Assembly: GCF_018140925.1 (NCBI RefSeq)
Contig: NZ_CP073315.1
Coordinates: 4,030,001 to 4,094,000 of the forward strand
Source: Psychrobacillus sp. INOP01
GTDB lineage: Bacteria > Bacillota > Bacilli > Bacillales_A > Planococcaceae
Reading direction: 5' to 3'
Length of the DNA: 64,000 nt
In this document: piece by piece, positions 1 to 9,258 of the stretch
Numbering within the stretch: position 1 is the first letter of the stretch
Layout of the letters: each line of letters begins with the position of its first letter
Program-made: the position numbers and the translations under genes
The notes under the pieces: model-generated
What the model was told of the DNA's origin: nothing
The model's database searches: none
Seen by the model: only the letters and a program-made list of their open reading frames with translations

Positions 1-330
1 GGAGTTTTCGAAGGGCCGACTGTAGTTAGTATGAGACCTATGTCTTCTGCAGATGCAATTAGAGCCACACAAATTACTTCCAGATTTCCAGGGGTACATG
101 GTGCGCCAATTCATATTGGGGATCCAATTCAAATTGGAATAACGGATTTAACAAAGCCAGATTTTGGAGATTCAGTTACGATAAAGGATGGAGAAGTACC
201 GGTGTTCTGGGCTTGTGGTGTCACACCTCAAGCAGTTGCTATGCAAAGTAAGCCTTCTATTATGATCACACATGCCCCTGGTTGTATGTTTATCAGTGAT
301 TTAAAAGACGAAAAACTGAGTTTATTATAA
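1..330 (+). CDS. YcsI/DUF1445 family putative hydro-lyase, C-terminal fragment
   Basis: The reading frame is open from base 1, so the gene begins outside the window. The visible 109 residues start G-V-F-E-G-P and contain [19 protein letters not shown] and [13 protein letters not shown], which are signatures of the C-terminus of the DUF1445 family (B. subtilis YcsI; related to D-glutamate cyclase). The family is annotated as putative hydro-lyase; its substrate in bacilli is not settled. A stem-loop with a T-run follows the stop, so this is the last gene of its transcript. Family assignment is from memory of conserved motifs and is fairly sure; the function is not. Confidence 0.85.
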   Translation, partial: GVFEGPTVVSMRPMSSADAIRATQITSRFPGVHGAPIHIGDPIQIGITDLTKPDFGDSVTIKDGEVPVFWACGVTPQAVAMQSKPSIMITHAPGCMFISDLKDEKLSLL

Positions 331-347
331 GCTTATCTATTAAATAT

Positions 348-388
348 AAAAACATGAGGACCGTGTGATTACGATCTTCATGTTTTTT
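348..388 (+). terminator. Rho-independent terminator after the ycsI-like gene
   Basis: An imperfect stem of about 15 bp (AACATGAGGACC-type left arm, GATCTTCATGTT-type right arm, one mismatch and one G-U pair) is followed directly by a T-run. It lies 17 bases after the stop codon. Confidence 0.75.
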
Positions 389-417
389 CATTTGTTTTAA
401 TAGATGCAAAGTATAGA

Positions 418-438
418 AAGGGCCTTCTCGAAGACCTA
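418..438 (-). terminator. Weak terminator-like hairpin downstream of gltC
   Basis: On the minus strand GGTCTTC pairs with GAAGGCC across a very short loop, followed by CCTTTC. It sits about 45 bases past the gltC stop. The T-tract is poor, so this is only a candidate. Confidence 0.3.
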
Positions 439-482
439 TTATATTGTTAGCTCCTCAAATACCTCAGGCAAATGCTGACTGT

Positions 483-1385
483 TTATTGATACTGTCCAAG
501 CAACGAGAAAAATTGAATGACAAAATCATGAAAAACCTTTTCTGAAGGGGAAAGATTCCGTGTAGCTGGGCTTATAATTCCAACAGTTCTTCGTATATTA
601 GGTAATTCAATTGGGATTTTCTTCGTGAATCTTGGGGTAGAATCATAAAAAGTACTTTCGGGTAAAAGTGTAAGTCCTATCCCTGCAGCAACTAATCCTT
701 TAATCGCATCCATATCTTCACCCTCCGAGGAAACTTTGGGCGTGAAACCAACAGAGTTGCATGCTTCGAATACCAACTTTTGCATAATGTAGCCTTCAGG
801 GAAAAGGACAAAATCCTCATTTCGAAGATCGATGAGAGGAATCTTATCTCTTTTGGCAAAGGGATGGTTTGCATTCACTAGTATAGAGAAATTCTCCGTA
901 AAAAGAATAGTGTTATTTAAACTACTCTCCTTAGGAGGTAGAGGACCTAAAAACGCCAAGTTAAGTTCTCGTTGTTTAACCGCTTCTATTAAATAATTGT
1001 AGGATCCCTGGCGCAAATGAAAAGCAACGTTTGGATGCTTTTTTTTAAACGCGGAAATCACTGTTGGTAATAAGTGACCGGCTAAACTTGTTGGAAAGCC
1101 AATTTTAATAGTTCCTTTTTCAGGGTCTAAATATTCATCAATTTGTTTCTTCGCAAAATCAATCGCTTGAATGGCGGAGACACTATGCTCCAAGAAAATC
1201 TTACCAATTGGTGTTAACTTTACATTTCTACCTACCCGCTCAAATAATTGAACCCCGAGTTCATCCTCCAAATTAGCTATTTGTCTACTAACTGCGGACT
1301 GTGCAACATGTAAATGGACCGCAGCCTCCGAAATATGCTCTCTTTCTGCGACTTCTATAAAGTATCTTAATTGGCGTAGTTCCAT
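483..1385 (-). CDS. gltC: LysR-family activator of glutamate synthase, GltC
   Basis: A 300-residue LysR-type regulator with an N-terminal winged helix-turn-helix (about residues 1-60, MELRQLRYFIEVAEREH; recognition region AVSRQIANLEDELG) and a C-terminal periplasmic-binding-protein-like effector domain. It closely resembles B. subtilis GltC throughout, including IDEYLDPEKGTIKIGFPTSL, LLPESTF and the end FVIQFFSLLGQYQ. It is divergent from gltA with 121 bp between them, the arrangement known for GltC, which activates gltAB and represses itself. In B. subtilis its activity follows the 2-oxoglutarate/glutamate balance; the same is inferred here. Length is normal and no defects are seen. Confidence 0.96.
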   Translation of the reverse strand: MELRQLRYFIEVAEREHISEAAVHLHVAQSAVSRQIANLEDELGVQLFERVGRNVKLTPIGKIFLEHSVSAIQAIDFAKKQIDEYLDPEKGTIKIGFPTSLAGHLLPTVISAFKKKHPNVAFHLRQGSYNYLIEAVKQRELNLAFLGPLPPKESSLNNTILFTENFSILVNANHPFAKRDKIPLIDLRNEDFVLFPEGYIMQKLVFEACNSVGFTPKVSSEGEDMDAIKGLVAAGIGLTLLPESTFYDSTPRFTKKIPIELPNIRRTVGIISPATRNLSPSEKVFHDFVIQFFSLLGQYQ

Positions 1386-1401
1386 AGAATTCTCCTTATC
1401 T

Positions 1402-1416
1402 ATCTCAAAATTAGAT
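1402..1416. promoter_or_regulatory. Candidate GltC operator (LysR-type dyad)
   Basis: ATCT-N7-AGAT is an interrupted dyad just upstream of gltC in the gltC-gltA intergenic region. Its place and form fit a LysR box (T-N11-A type) used by GltC. Binding is inferred. Confidence 0.5.
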
Positions 1417-1438
1417 GATTTATATCCAAATTATATAT

Positions 1439-1466
1439 TGTTTATATTATTTTGAAAACATACAAT
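1439..1466 (+). promoter_or_regulatory. Candidate sigma-A promoter of gltAB
   Basis: TTGTTT and TACAAT are separated by 16 bp, about 40 bp before the gltA start and downstream of the candidate GltC dyad. The -35 is imperfect, as expected of an activated promoter. Confidence 0.45.
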
Positions 1467-1506
1467 ATTCCTAAGACACTTTTTCAGTTTAAAGGGAGGT
1501 ATAAAC

Positions 1507-4500
1507 ATGACATTTCACCAACTACCACAAGCACAAGGTATGTATGACCCGTCTTTTGAACATGACGCATGTGGGATAGGTTTATACGCACATATAAAAG
1601 GTAATGCAACACACGATATCGTAAAAAAAGGACTTGAGATGTTATGTCGTTTAGAGCATCGCGCCGGCAGAGGTGGCGATGGTAAAACAGGTGATGGAGC
1701 CGGTTTGATGGTTCAAATTCCTGACATATTCTTTCGTGTTGTATGCAACGAATGGGATTTACCCGAAAAAGGTAAATACGGAGTCGGTATGTTATTTTTC
1801 ACAAATGATTCGAATGAACGCAAACTAATTGAACAAAAAATAAATGATTTGATAGCTGCAGAAGGGCAAGTGCTTATAGGTTGGAGAACGGTGCCAATCG
1901 ATGCAAGTGGATTAAGTGATAAAGCAAAGGAAACTGCACCCTTCGTTCGTCAAGTTTTTATTCAATCAAATAACGAAATGGAATCATTAGCTTTTGAACG
2001 TAAATTATATATTATTCGTAAACTAGCTGAGCATTGGGCTGAACGTCAAAGTCTTAAATTCTATTGTGCGAGTCTTTCCAGTCAAACAATTGTTTATAAA
2101 GGACTGTTAACTCCAGAAGAGGTAGATTTGTTTTATGTCGATTTACAGGATGAATTATTCACTTCTGCATTTTCACTTGTACATTCCCGTTATAGTACAA
2201 ATACGTTTCCAAGCTGGGAGCGAGCACATCCCAACCGCTATATTGTTCACAACGGTGAAATCAACACATTACGTGGCAACATCAACTGGATGAAGGCTCG
2301 AGAAAAACAATTTGTTTCAAAAGCTTTTGGCAAAGACCTGTCGAAGCTATTGCCAATTATCGATTCAAACGGTAGTGATTCTTCCATGCTCGACAATGCA
2401 TTTGAATTATTTGTTTTAGCTGGCAGAACACCTGCTCATACCGCTATGATGCTTATACCAGAGCCATGGACTGAGAATCCACATATTACGGAGGAAAAAA
2501 AAGCTTTCTATGCATATCATAGTAGTTTAATGGAACCTTGGGATGGTCCTACTGCTATTTCTTTTACAAACGGGAAACAGATTGGTGCTATTTTAGATCG
2601 TAATGGATTGCGTCCTGCGCGTTATCTCGTAACGAAAGATGACTATATTGTTTTCTCCTCTGAAGTTGGAGTAGTGGACATAGACGAAGAGAGTATTTTA
2701 TATAAAGAACGTCTAAGCCCTGGAAGGATGCTATTAGTTGATTTGGAAAAAGGAAGAATTATTTCTGATGAGGAAATAAAAACAGAAATGGCAAAGGCTC
2801 AGCCTTATCAACAATGGCTATCAGAAAATATGTATAAGATTCCCGTAACGGAAGAAAAAGCAGAAGAGCTTGATGATTTATTATTCCGTCAAAAAGCATT
2901 TGGATATACGTTTGAAGATGTGCATAAGTATATGATTCCAATAGCAACGGATGGGAAGGATCCAATCGGATCTATGGGTAACGACACACCTTTAGCGGTA
3001 CTATCTGAACGTCCCCAGTCGTTATTCAATTATTTTAAACAACTTTTTGCTCAAGTTACTAATCCCCCTATTGATTCGATAAGGGAACATATTGTAACTT
3101 CTACTATGACACTGCTTGGAGCAGAAGGAGATTTGCTACATCCAAATGCCTCAAACGCAAAACGGATTTTCTTAGACACACCTATCTTAACTAATGGTCA
3201 ACTAGCACATTTAAAAAAGAATAATATAGAATCATTTACTACTGTAGACATCCATTTAAATATGTCAGAAGATTTAGAGTTAGATTTAGAAATTCTTTCT
3301 AAAAAAGTGGATGGATTAATTGAACAAGGAATATCATTATTAATACTTTCTGATAGACAAATTCAGGAACAGCAACCCACAATTCCAGTATTATTAGCAG
3401 CGAGTCATGTGCACCAACATTTACTGCGTAATGGAAATCGTACAAAAGTAAGTATCATTGTGGAATCTGGAGAACTTAGAGAAGTACATCAGTTTGCTGC
3501 ACTTATCGGATTTGGTGTAGATGCTATCAATCCTTATCTTGCTTATGCAACGATTGCAGAAGCTATACAGGATGGGCATCTAACAAGTAGTTATTCAGAA
3601 GCAGTTGCTAAATACAGTCAAGGAATTGCAGATGGAGTAGTAAAAGTAATGTCCAAAATGGGGATTTCCACTGTACAAAGCTACCGTGGTGCACAAATTT
3701 TTGAAGCTGTTGGTATTAGTAAAGACGTTATTGAGCGTTATTTTACTGGTACAGTTTCACAACTTAGTGGAATCGATTTAGCAACAATTGCGCGGGAAGC
3801 TTTTAATAGGCATGAACAAGCAGTTGTTGCTTCAGGTAATTCACTAGAATCAGGCAGCGATTTTCAGTGGAGAAGTAATGGAGAGCATCATGCATTCAAT
3901 CCTAAAACAATTCATACGCTTCAATGGGCAACTAGAAGAGGGGACTATGGATTATATAGACAATATGCAGAAATGGCAAATGAGGAGCAAATTGGATTCT
4001 TAAGAAATCTACTAACGTTCAAAAAAGGCCATAAAAGTATTCCAATTGAGGACGTAGAATCTGTTGAGAAAATAGTTAAACGTTTTAAAACAGGTGCAAT
4101 GTCATATGGTTCGTTAAGTCAAGAAGCACATGAAACATTAGCGATTGCGATGAATCGTATAGGTGGTAAAAGTAATAGTGGGGAAGGCGGCGAGCATCCG
4201 AGTCGTTATGAACTAGATGCTAATGGTGATAACCGAAGAAGTGCTATTAAACAGATTGCATCTGGCCGATTTGGTGTAAAAAGTCATTATCTCGTTCAAG
4301 CAAATGAATTACAGATTAAAATGGCACAGGGTGCAAAACCAGGAGAAGGCGGGCAATTACCAGGCAACAAAGTATATCCTTGGGTTGCAGATGTTCGTGG
4401 TTCTACAACAGGAGTAGGTTTAATCTCTCCACCGCCGCATCATGACATCTATTCCATTGAAGATATGGCACAGCTTATTCACGATTTAAAAAATGCCAAT

Positions 4501-6039
4501 AGAACTGCAAGAATTAGTGTTAAACTTGTTGCAAAATCTGGAGTAGGAACAATTGCAGCAGGTGTAGCCAAAGGCGCAGCTGATGTAATTGTAATTAGTG
4601 GATATGACGGAGGAACAGGTGCATCACCTAAAACGAGTATTAAACATACTGGTCTACCATGGGAGCTAGGACTTGCTGAAGCACATCAAACATTAATGTT
4701 AAATGGTTTACGCAATCGTGTAGTGTTAGAAACCGACGGGAAACTAATGACAGGTAAAGATGTTGTAATGGCAGCTTTACTAGGAGCTGAAGAGTACGGG
4801 TTTGCAACAGCACCACTTATTGTAATGGGATGTATTATGATGCGAGCTTGCCACCTAGATACCTGTCCAGTTGGAATTGCCACACAAAATCCAGACCTCC
4901 GTGATAAATTTACGGGAACTGCAGATTATGTAGTTAACTTCATGAAGTTCGTAGCAGAAGAAGTGCGAGAATACATGGCATTATTAGGCTTTAGAACAGT
5001 CGAAGAAATGGTTGGCCGAACAGATGCCTTAGAGGTTAGTGAGCGTGCAAAAGCTCATTGGAAAGCAAAACAGCTAAATTTAGATGCCCTATTATACCAA
5101 CCAGAAGGATCGAGAACTTGGAATACACAGCAGGATCATAAAATTGATGAATCGTTTGATATAAAAGTATTACTTCCTAAGTTGAAAAAGGTGATTGAAA
5201 GTCAGTCAAAAGCTGAATTGTACTTTCCAATATCCAACAGAGAGCGTGTTGTGGGAACAGTGATTGGAAGTGAGATTTCTAAACAATATGGTGCAAGAGG
5301 GTTAGCGGATGATTCGATCGTTTTAAGATTTACAGGGGCAGCAGGTCAAAGTTTTGGTGCATTTATTCCAAAAGGAATGTCGATGTATATTACGGGCGAT
5401 GTAAATGATTATTTTGGAAAAGGATTATCGGGTGGAAAACTAATTGTAACAGCCCCTATTCAAGGTAAGGCTGAACAAAATGTTATTGCTGGGAATGTTG
5501 CGCTTTACGGTGCAACGAGTGGGACTGCATTTATAAATGGACGTGCTGGGGAGCGCTTTGCAGTTCGAAATAGTGGAGTAGATGTTGTCGTAGAAGGTAT
5601 TGGTGACCATGGATGTGAATACATGACAGGTGGCCGTGCTGTGATTTTAGGAGATGTAGGGAAAAATTTCGGGGCAGGAATGTCCGGAGGAATTGCGTAT
5701 GTACTTGTAGATGACGTGAGCGGGTTTAAAGAAAAATGTAATACGGAAATGATTGGATTCGAGCAAATACAAACTACAGATGAGCTACATGCTGTTCGCC
5801 AATTAATAATGGATCATTATTATTACACAAAGAGTACGAAAGCAATGAATTTATTGGATAACTGGGATGAATCAGCTAGTCGATTTGTGAAAGTTGTACC
5901 AAATGATTATAAAAAAATGTTGGATAAAATCCAGTCATTTAAAGTACAGGGTCTAACTGATGATGCGGCAGCAATGCAAGCATTTTTGTCAACTTCTATT
6001 GTGAAGGATAGAAAAACAGAAGAACTAGCAAAAAAATAA
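1507..6039 (+). CDS. gltA: Glutamate synthase (NADPH) large subunit
   Basis: The 1510-residue large (alpha) subunit of GOGAT transfers the glutamine amide to 2-oxoglutarate. Order of domains: a short propeptide ending before Cys22 (DACGIGL), the N-terminal nucleophile of the glutaminase domain (about 22-430); central domain (about 480-760); FMN/2-oxoglutarate synthase domain (about 830-1190) with the three cysteines CIMMRACHLDTC near 1108-1119 that bind the [3Fe-4S] cluster; and the GXGXG beta-helix domain (about 1270-1460). A strong AAAGGGAGGT precedes the ATG. It is followed 17 bases later by the small subunit. Called gltB in enterobacteria. Full length, no lesions. Confidence 0.98.
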   Translation: MTFHQLPQAQGMYDPSFEHDACGIGLYAHIKGNATHDIVKKGLEMLCRLEHRAGRGGDGKTGDGAGLMVQIPDIFFRVVCNEWDLPEKGKYGVGMLFFTNDSNERKLIEQKINDLIAAEGQVLIGWRTVPIDASGLSDKAKETAPFVRQVFIQSNNEMESLAFERKLYIIRKLAEHWAERQSLKFYCASLSSQTIVYKGLLTPEEVDLFYVDLQDELFTSAFSLVHSRYSTNTFPSWERAHPNRYIVHNGEINTLRGNINWMKAREKQFVSKAFGKDLSKLLPIIDSNGSDSSMLDNAFELFVLAGRTPAHTAMMLIPEPWTENPHITEEKKAFYAYHSSLMEPWDGPTAISFTNGKQIGAILDRNGLRPARYLVTKDDYIVFSSEVGVVDIDEESILYKERLSPGRMLLVDLEKGRIISDEEIKTEMAKAQPYQQWLSENMYKIPVTEEKAEELDDLLFRQKAFGYTFEDVHKYMIPIATDGKDPIGSMGNDTPLAVLSERPQSLFNYFKQLFAQVTNPPIDSIREHIVTSTMTLLGAEGDLLHPNASNAKRIFLDTPILTNGQLAHLKKNNIESFTTVDIHLNMSEDLELDLEILSKKVDGLIEQGISLLILSDRQIQEQQPTIPVLLAASHVHQHLLRNGNRTKVSIIVESGELREVHQFAALIGFGVDAINPYLAYATIAEAIQDGHLTSSYSEAVAKYSQGIADGVVKVMSKMGISTVQSYRGAQIFEAVGISKDVIERYFTGTVSQLSGIDLATIAREAFNRHEQAVVASGNSLESGSDFQWRSNGEHHAFNPKTIHTLQWATRRGDYGLYRQYAEMANEEQIGFLRNLLTFKKGHKSIPIEDVESVEKIVKRFKTGAMSYGSLSQEAHETLAIAMNRIGGKSNSGEGGEHPSRYELDANGDNRRSAIKQIASGRFGVKSHYLVQANELQIKMAQGAKPGEGGQLPGNKVYPWVADVRGSTTGVGLISPPPHHDIYSIEDMAQLIHDLKNANRTARISVKLVAKSGVGTIAAGVAKGAADVIVISGYDGGTGASPKTSIKHTGLPWELGLAEAHQTLMLNGLRNRVVLETDGKLMTGKDVVMAALLGAEEYGFATAPLIVMGCIMMRACHLDTCPVGIATQNPDLRDKFTGTADYVVNFMKFVAEEVREYMALLGFRTVEEMVGRTDALEVSERAKAHWKAKQLNLDALLYQPEGSRTWNTQQDHKIDESFDIKVLLPKLKKVIESQSKAELYFPISNRERVVGTVIGSEISKQYGARGLADDSIVLRFTGAAGQSFGAFIPKGMSMYITGDVNDYFGKGLSGGKLIVTAPIQGKAEQNVIAGNVALYGATSGTAFINGRAGERFAVRNSGVDVVVEGIGDHGCEYMTGGRAVILGDVGKNFGAGMSGGIAYVLVDDVSGFKEKCNTEMIGFEQIQTTDELHAVRQLIMDHYYYTKSTKAMNLLDNWDESASRFVKVVPNDYKKMLDKIQSFKVQGLTDDAAAMQAFLSTSIVKDRKTEELAKK

Positions 6040-6056
6040 GGAGAGGGGAGATACTC

Positions 6057-7541
6057 ATGGGAAAACCTACAGGATTTATGGAATATGGACGGGAAAAAAG
6101 TAAAGAGGTGGCCCCTCTCAAACGTATAAACAATTGGAAAGAATACTCTTCCAAGCTAACGGATGAATCTTTACAAAAACAAGGGGCAAGATGTATGGAC
6201 TGCGGAACTCCGTTTTGTCATATGGGAATAGAGGTTAGGGGGGCTACTTCAGGTTGCCCTATAAATAACCTTATCCCAGAGTGGAACGATCTTGTCTATA
6301 AAGGGAAATGGGAAGAAGCACTAGAAAGATTGCTTATGACTAATAATTTTCCTGAGTTTACAGGTCGGGTTTGTCCAGCACCATGTGAAGGTTCGTGTAC
6401 TCTGGCTATTTCAGATCCAGCAGTTTCTATTAAAAATATTGAGCGTACTATTATTGATAAAGGCTTTGAAAACGGCTGGATAGTTCCACGAATTCCATTA
6501 TCAAGAACTGGGAAGAAAATAGCTATTATTGGCTCTGGTCCTGCTGGACTTGCAAGTGCAGATGACCTCAATCAGGCAGGTCATTCTGTTACCGTTTTTG
6601 AGCGTTCTGATCGAGCAGGTGGACTTCTAATGTATGGGATTCCAAATATGAAACTAGAAAAAGATATTGTAGAACGTCGGATTCAATTACTTCAGCGGGA
6701 GGGTATTGATTTTATCCTTAATACAGAGGTTGGAGTGGATATTTCAGCAGAGCAGTTAAAAGAACAGTACGATGCGGTTATTTTATGCATTGGAGCACAG
6801 AAACAACGTGTGCTTCATATGGAAGGCAGTAAATCTAAAGGGATACATCTTGCAATGGATTATCTTACAACGACTACAAAGAGTTTATTGGACTCTAATT
6901 TTAAGGATAATCAGTTTATCAATACAAAAGGTAAAGATGTAATAGTCATTGGAGGTGGAGACACTGGAGCTGACTGTGTGGCGACTGCTCTTCGTCAAAA
7001 GTGTCGGAGTGTTGTCCAATTTGGCAAACATCCTCAACTTCCAGCAACTCGAGCAGAAGATAATCAATGGCCGACTGATCCAACTATTTTCAAACTAGAA
7101 TATGCTTATGAAGAAGCAGATGCAAAGTATGGAAAAGATCCAAGAGAATATTTAATTCAAACGAAGAAAATCATTGCTGATGCGAATGGGAATTTAAAAG
7201 AGCTGCATACGATCCAAATGGAAAAGATTCTTGGAGAAGATGAGTTTTACTTTTTTAAAGAAGTTCCAGGAACAGAGAAAGTATGGCCTGCCCAATTTGT
7301 ATTTATAGCTATTGGTTTTGAAGGACCAGAAACTACTTTAGCAGACCAGTTTGGTGTTCGGGTTTCAAATAAAAAGATTACTGCATCTACAAAAGATTAC
7401 TCAACAAACGTTGAGGGAGTCTTTACAGCTGGTGATGCTAGAAGAGGGCAAAGCTTGATCGTTTGGGCTATCAAAGAAGGGCAAGAAGTAGCAAAACGTG
7501 TAAGTGAATATGTAAGTAATAAACCGGTCATAATCTCATGA
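6057..7541 (+). CDS. gltB: Glutamate synthase small (beta) subunit
   Basis: A 494-residue flavoprotein that passes electrons from NADPH to the large subunit. The N-terminal cysteine motifs (CMDCGTPFC, CPAPCEGSC) bind 4Fe-4S clusters. A first dinucleotide fold (IIGSGPAGLASADDL) binds FAD and a second (VIGGGDTGADC) binds NADPH; the C-terminal GDARRGQSLIVWAI is typical. GGAGAGGGG precedes the ATG. It is co-transcribed with gltA. The terminator stem starts inside its last codons. This subunit is gltD in E. coli nomenclature. Confidence 0.97.
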   Translation: MGKPTGFMEYGREKSKEVAPLKRINNWKEYSSKLTDESLQKQGARCMDCGTPFCHMGIEVRGATSGCPINNLIPEWNDLVYKGKWEEALERLLMTNNFPEFTGRVCPAPCEGSCTLAISDPAVSIKNIERTIIDKGFENGWIVPRIPLSRTGKKIAIIGSGPAGLASADDLNQAGHSVTVFERSDRAGGLLMYGIPNMKLEKDIVERRIQLLQREGIDFILNTEVGVDISAEQLKEQYDAVILCIGAQKQRVLHMEGSKSKGIHLAMDYLTTTTKSLLDSNFKDNQFINTKGKDVIVIGGGDTGADCVATALRQKCRSVVQFGKHPQLPATRAEDNQWPTDPTIFKLEYAYEEADAKYGKDPREYLIQTKKIIADANGNLKELHTIQMEKILGEDEFYFFKEVPGTEKVWPAQFVFIAIGFEGPETTLADQFGVRVSNKKITASTKDYSTNVEGVFTAGDARRGQSLIVWAIKEGQEVAKRVSEYVSNKPVIIS

Positions 7542-7550
7542 CCGGTTTTA
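7521..7550 (+). terminator. gltAB terminator overlapping the gltB stop codon
   Basis: AAACCGGTCAT and ATGACCGGTTT form a perfect 11-bp stem with a 6-base loop, followed by a short T-run. The left arm codes for the last residues of GltB and the stop TGA lies in the right arm. Confidence 0.8.
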
Positions 7551-7633
7551 CTATGCTAGTGCGCTAAAGTTTTTGTTTTGTTTTTCCTCAATAGATGTCA
7601 TAATAGTTACATAACGAATATGGAGGCAATAAC

Positions 7634-8248
7634 ATGATTGGAATTATAGATTATGGAGCAGGAAATTTACATAGTGTGTTAAAGGCAATTAAACAGCTTG
7701 GATATAAAACGAAGCTCATTACGAAGGCAAGTGATCATACCGATGAAATTACTAAGTTAATCCTTCCAGGAGTTGGAAACGCTAAAGTTGCTATGGATGT
7801 TTTGAATAGCACCGGTCTAAGTGATTATTTAAAAGCGAAAGTTTTGGACGGGACTCCATTATTAGGTATATGCCTTGGGATGCAGCTTTTATTAGAAACG
7901 AGCGAGGAAGGAAATGTGCCTTGTCTTGGATTACTAACAGGGACAGTACCTGAATTTACCGATGAATCGGAGAAAATTCCACATATGGGCTGGAACCAAG
8001 TGAAAGATGTTCAAAATCATTTTCTATTTGAAAATATTCCAGATGAAACGGACTTTTACTTTGTTCACTCCTATTTTGCAAAACCAGAGAAACACGAAGA
8101 TATTTTAGGTGAAACAGACTATGGATTAAATTTTGCCTCGGTTATAGGTAATTCTTCTCAAGTAATGGGCGTACAATTTCATCCAGAAAAAAGTGGTAAG
8201 TATGGCATACAGCTTTTAGATAATTACTGTAAACAAGGAGATAAATAG
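7634..8248 (+). CDS. hisH: HisH-type glutamine amidotransferase (imidazole glycerol phosphate synthase subunit)
   Basis: A 204-residue class I glutamine amidotransferase. The catalytic triad is visible: Cys80 in GICLGMQLL, His183 and Glu185 in GVQFHPEKSG. The N-terminal IIDYGAGNLHSV is the HisH signature. It supplies ammonia to HisF, the next gene, which begins 1 base after its stop. TATGGAGGCAATAAC precedes the ATG. No other histidine-biosynthesis gene is in the window, so the pair stands alone. Besides histidine synthesis, isolated hisHF pairs occur in other bacteria as paralogues in sugar or secondary metabolism. Confidence 0.88.
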   Translation: MIGIIDYGAGNLHSVLKAIKQLGYKTKLITKASDHTDEITKLILPGVGNAKVAMDVLNSTGLSDYLKAKVLDGTPLLGICLGMQLLLETSEEGNVPCLGLLTGTVPEFTDESEKIPHMGWNQVKDVQNHFLFENIPDETDFYFVHSYFAKPEKHEDILGETDYGLNFASVIGNSSQVMGVQFHPEKSGKYGIQLLDNYCKQGDK

Positions 8249-8249
8249 C

Positions 8250-9026
8250 ATGTTAAGAAAACGAATTGTACCAGCCATTGATGTATTAAATGATCAAGCA
8301 GTTAAGTATGTTCAATTTAGAAATCCTACTATTATAGGTGATCCTGCAGAGCTTGGTAAAAAGTATACCGAAGATGGTGCAGATGAATTAATCTATCTTG
8401 ACACTACTGCCTCCCTGAAAAACCAAGATTTAAAATTAGAATGGATACAACGAGTTGCCGAACAAGTAAATATTCCATTTTCCGTAATCGGTGGCGTTCG
8501 TACAGTAGAAGATTTCAAAAATTTACTACGGGCTGGAGCAGATAAGGTGGGGGTCAACTCTGCTGCAGTAAGGCGTCCAGAATTACTCAAAGAAGCAGCA
8601 GATATTTACGGCAAACAATGCGTCGTATTAGGGTTAGATGCCATGCCAATTTATAATGAGCATGAAGAAATTATTAGATGGGAAGTTTACACACATTCCG
8701 GTCATGAGAAAACTGGACTCGATGTTGTTGAATGGGCACAGCAAGCCGCAGACCTAGGTGCGGGAGAAATTATTTGTACAAGTATCCATAAAGATGGCAT
8801 GAAAAATGGCTATGATGTAGCGCTGATCAAGCTATTATCGGAAAAAGTAAACATCCCAATAATCGCATCAGGTGGTGCAGGAAAAATCGAACATATTGAA
8901 GAAGTCTTCTTAGAGGGGAAAGCAGATGCTGCTCTTGTTGCATCAATGATTCACTATGGAGATTATACAATAGGGGAAATTAAATCCTACTTGCAAACTA
9001 AAAATGTGAATGTACGTCTTACTTAA
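8250..9026 (+). CDS. hisF: HisF-like imidazole glycerol phosphate synthase cyclase subunit (divergent)
   Basis: A 258-residue (beta-alpha)8 barrel of the HisF/HisA fold. The two catalytic aspartates of HisF are kept (Asp11 in VPAIDV; Asp in LGLDAM) and Lys19 is present. SGGAG, the C-terminal phosphate-binding motif, is intact. Several normally strict positions differ: PCLDV is PAIDV, the DGRVVKG stretch is NDQAVKY, and the triple glycine VGGGIRT is VIGGVRT. It follows hisH by 1 base and must form a complex with it. Either a fast-evolving HisF or a paralogue acting on a related substrate; sequence alone does not decide. Confidence 0.82.
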   Translation: MLRKRIVPAIDVLNDQAVKYVQFRNPTIIGDPAELGKKYTEDGADELIYLDTTASLKNQDLKLEWIQRVAEQVNIPFSVIGGVRTVEDFKNLLRAGADKVGVNSAAVRRPELLKEAADIYGKQCVVLGLDAMPIYNEHEEIIRWEVYTHSGHEKTGLDVVEWAQQAADLGAGEIICTSIHKDGMKNGYDVALIKLLSEKVNIPIIASGGAGKIEHIEEVFLEGKADAALVASMIHYGDYTIGEIKSYLQTKNVNVRLT

Positions 9027-9029
9027 CAG

Positions 9030-9065
9030 AAATGACCTAGCCAATTTTGGCTAGGTCATTTTTTA
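9030..9065 (+). terminator. hisHF terminator
   Basis: AATGACCTAGCCAA pairs perfectly with TTGGCTAGGTCATT, followed by a T-run. It begins right after the hisF stop. Confidence 0.88.
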
Positions 9066-9081
9066 GGGACCAAAATGTTAA

Positions 9082-9234
9082 ATGGGTTGAATATGTATGA
9101 GAATCGGTTGAAAGCCTCGAACAATCGGTCGAATAACTTAAATATCGGTCGGAAATAATAGATTATCGGTTGAAAATCACCGTTAATCAGTCGAATACGC
9201 CAACATCGTTTATCCTCACTTATAATCGAACAAA
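9082..9234. repeat. Imperfect 21-bp-period repeat array (core ATCGGTYGAA)
   Basis: Copies of the core ATCGGTYGAA start at 9082, 9103, 9124, 9144, 9165 and 9186, with decayed copies near 9205 and 9225, giving steps of 21, 21, 20, 21, 21 bases. The core is conserved and the spacers differ. The array lies between convergent hisF and a HAD phosphatase gene and reaches almost to the phosphatase stop codon. A second array with the same core and period is at 36564-36647. Confidence 0.75.
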
Positions 9235-9258
9235 ATTCTCTTAGAAATCATAAAGTGC

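Noticed and set aside
9065-9258. CRISPR-like array at the hisF-HAD intergenic region (and at 36541-36650)
   Set aside because: The conserved core is only about 10 bases with a 21-bp period, repeats are imperfect, spacers about 11 bases, and there are no cas genes. It is a short phased repeat.
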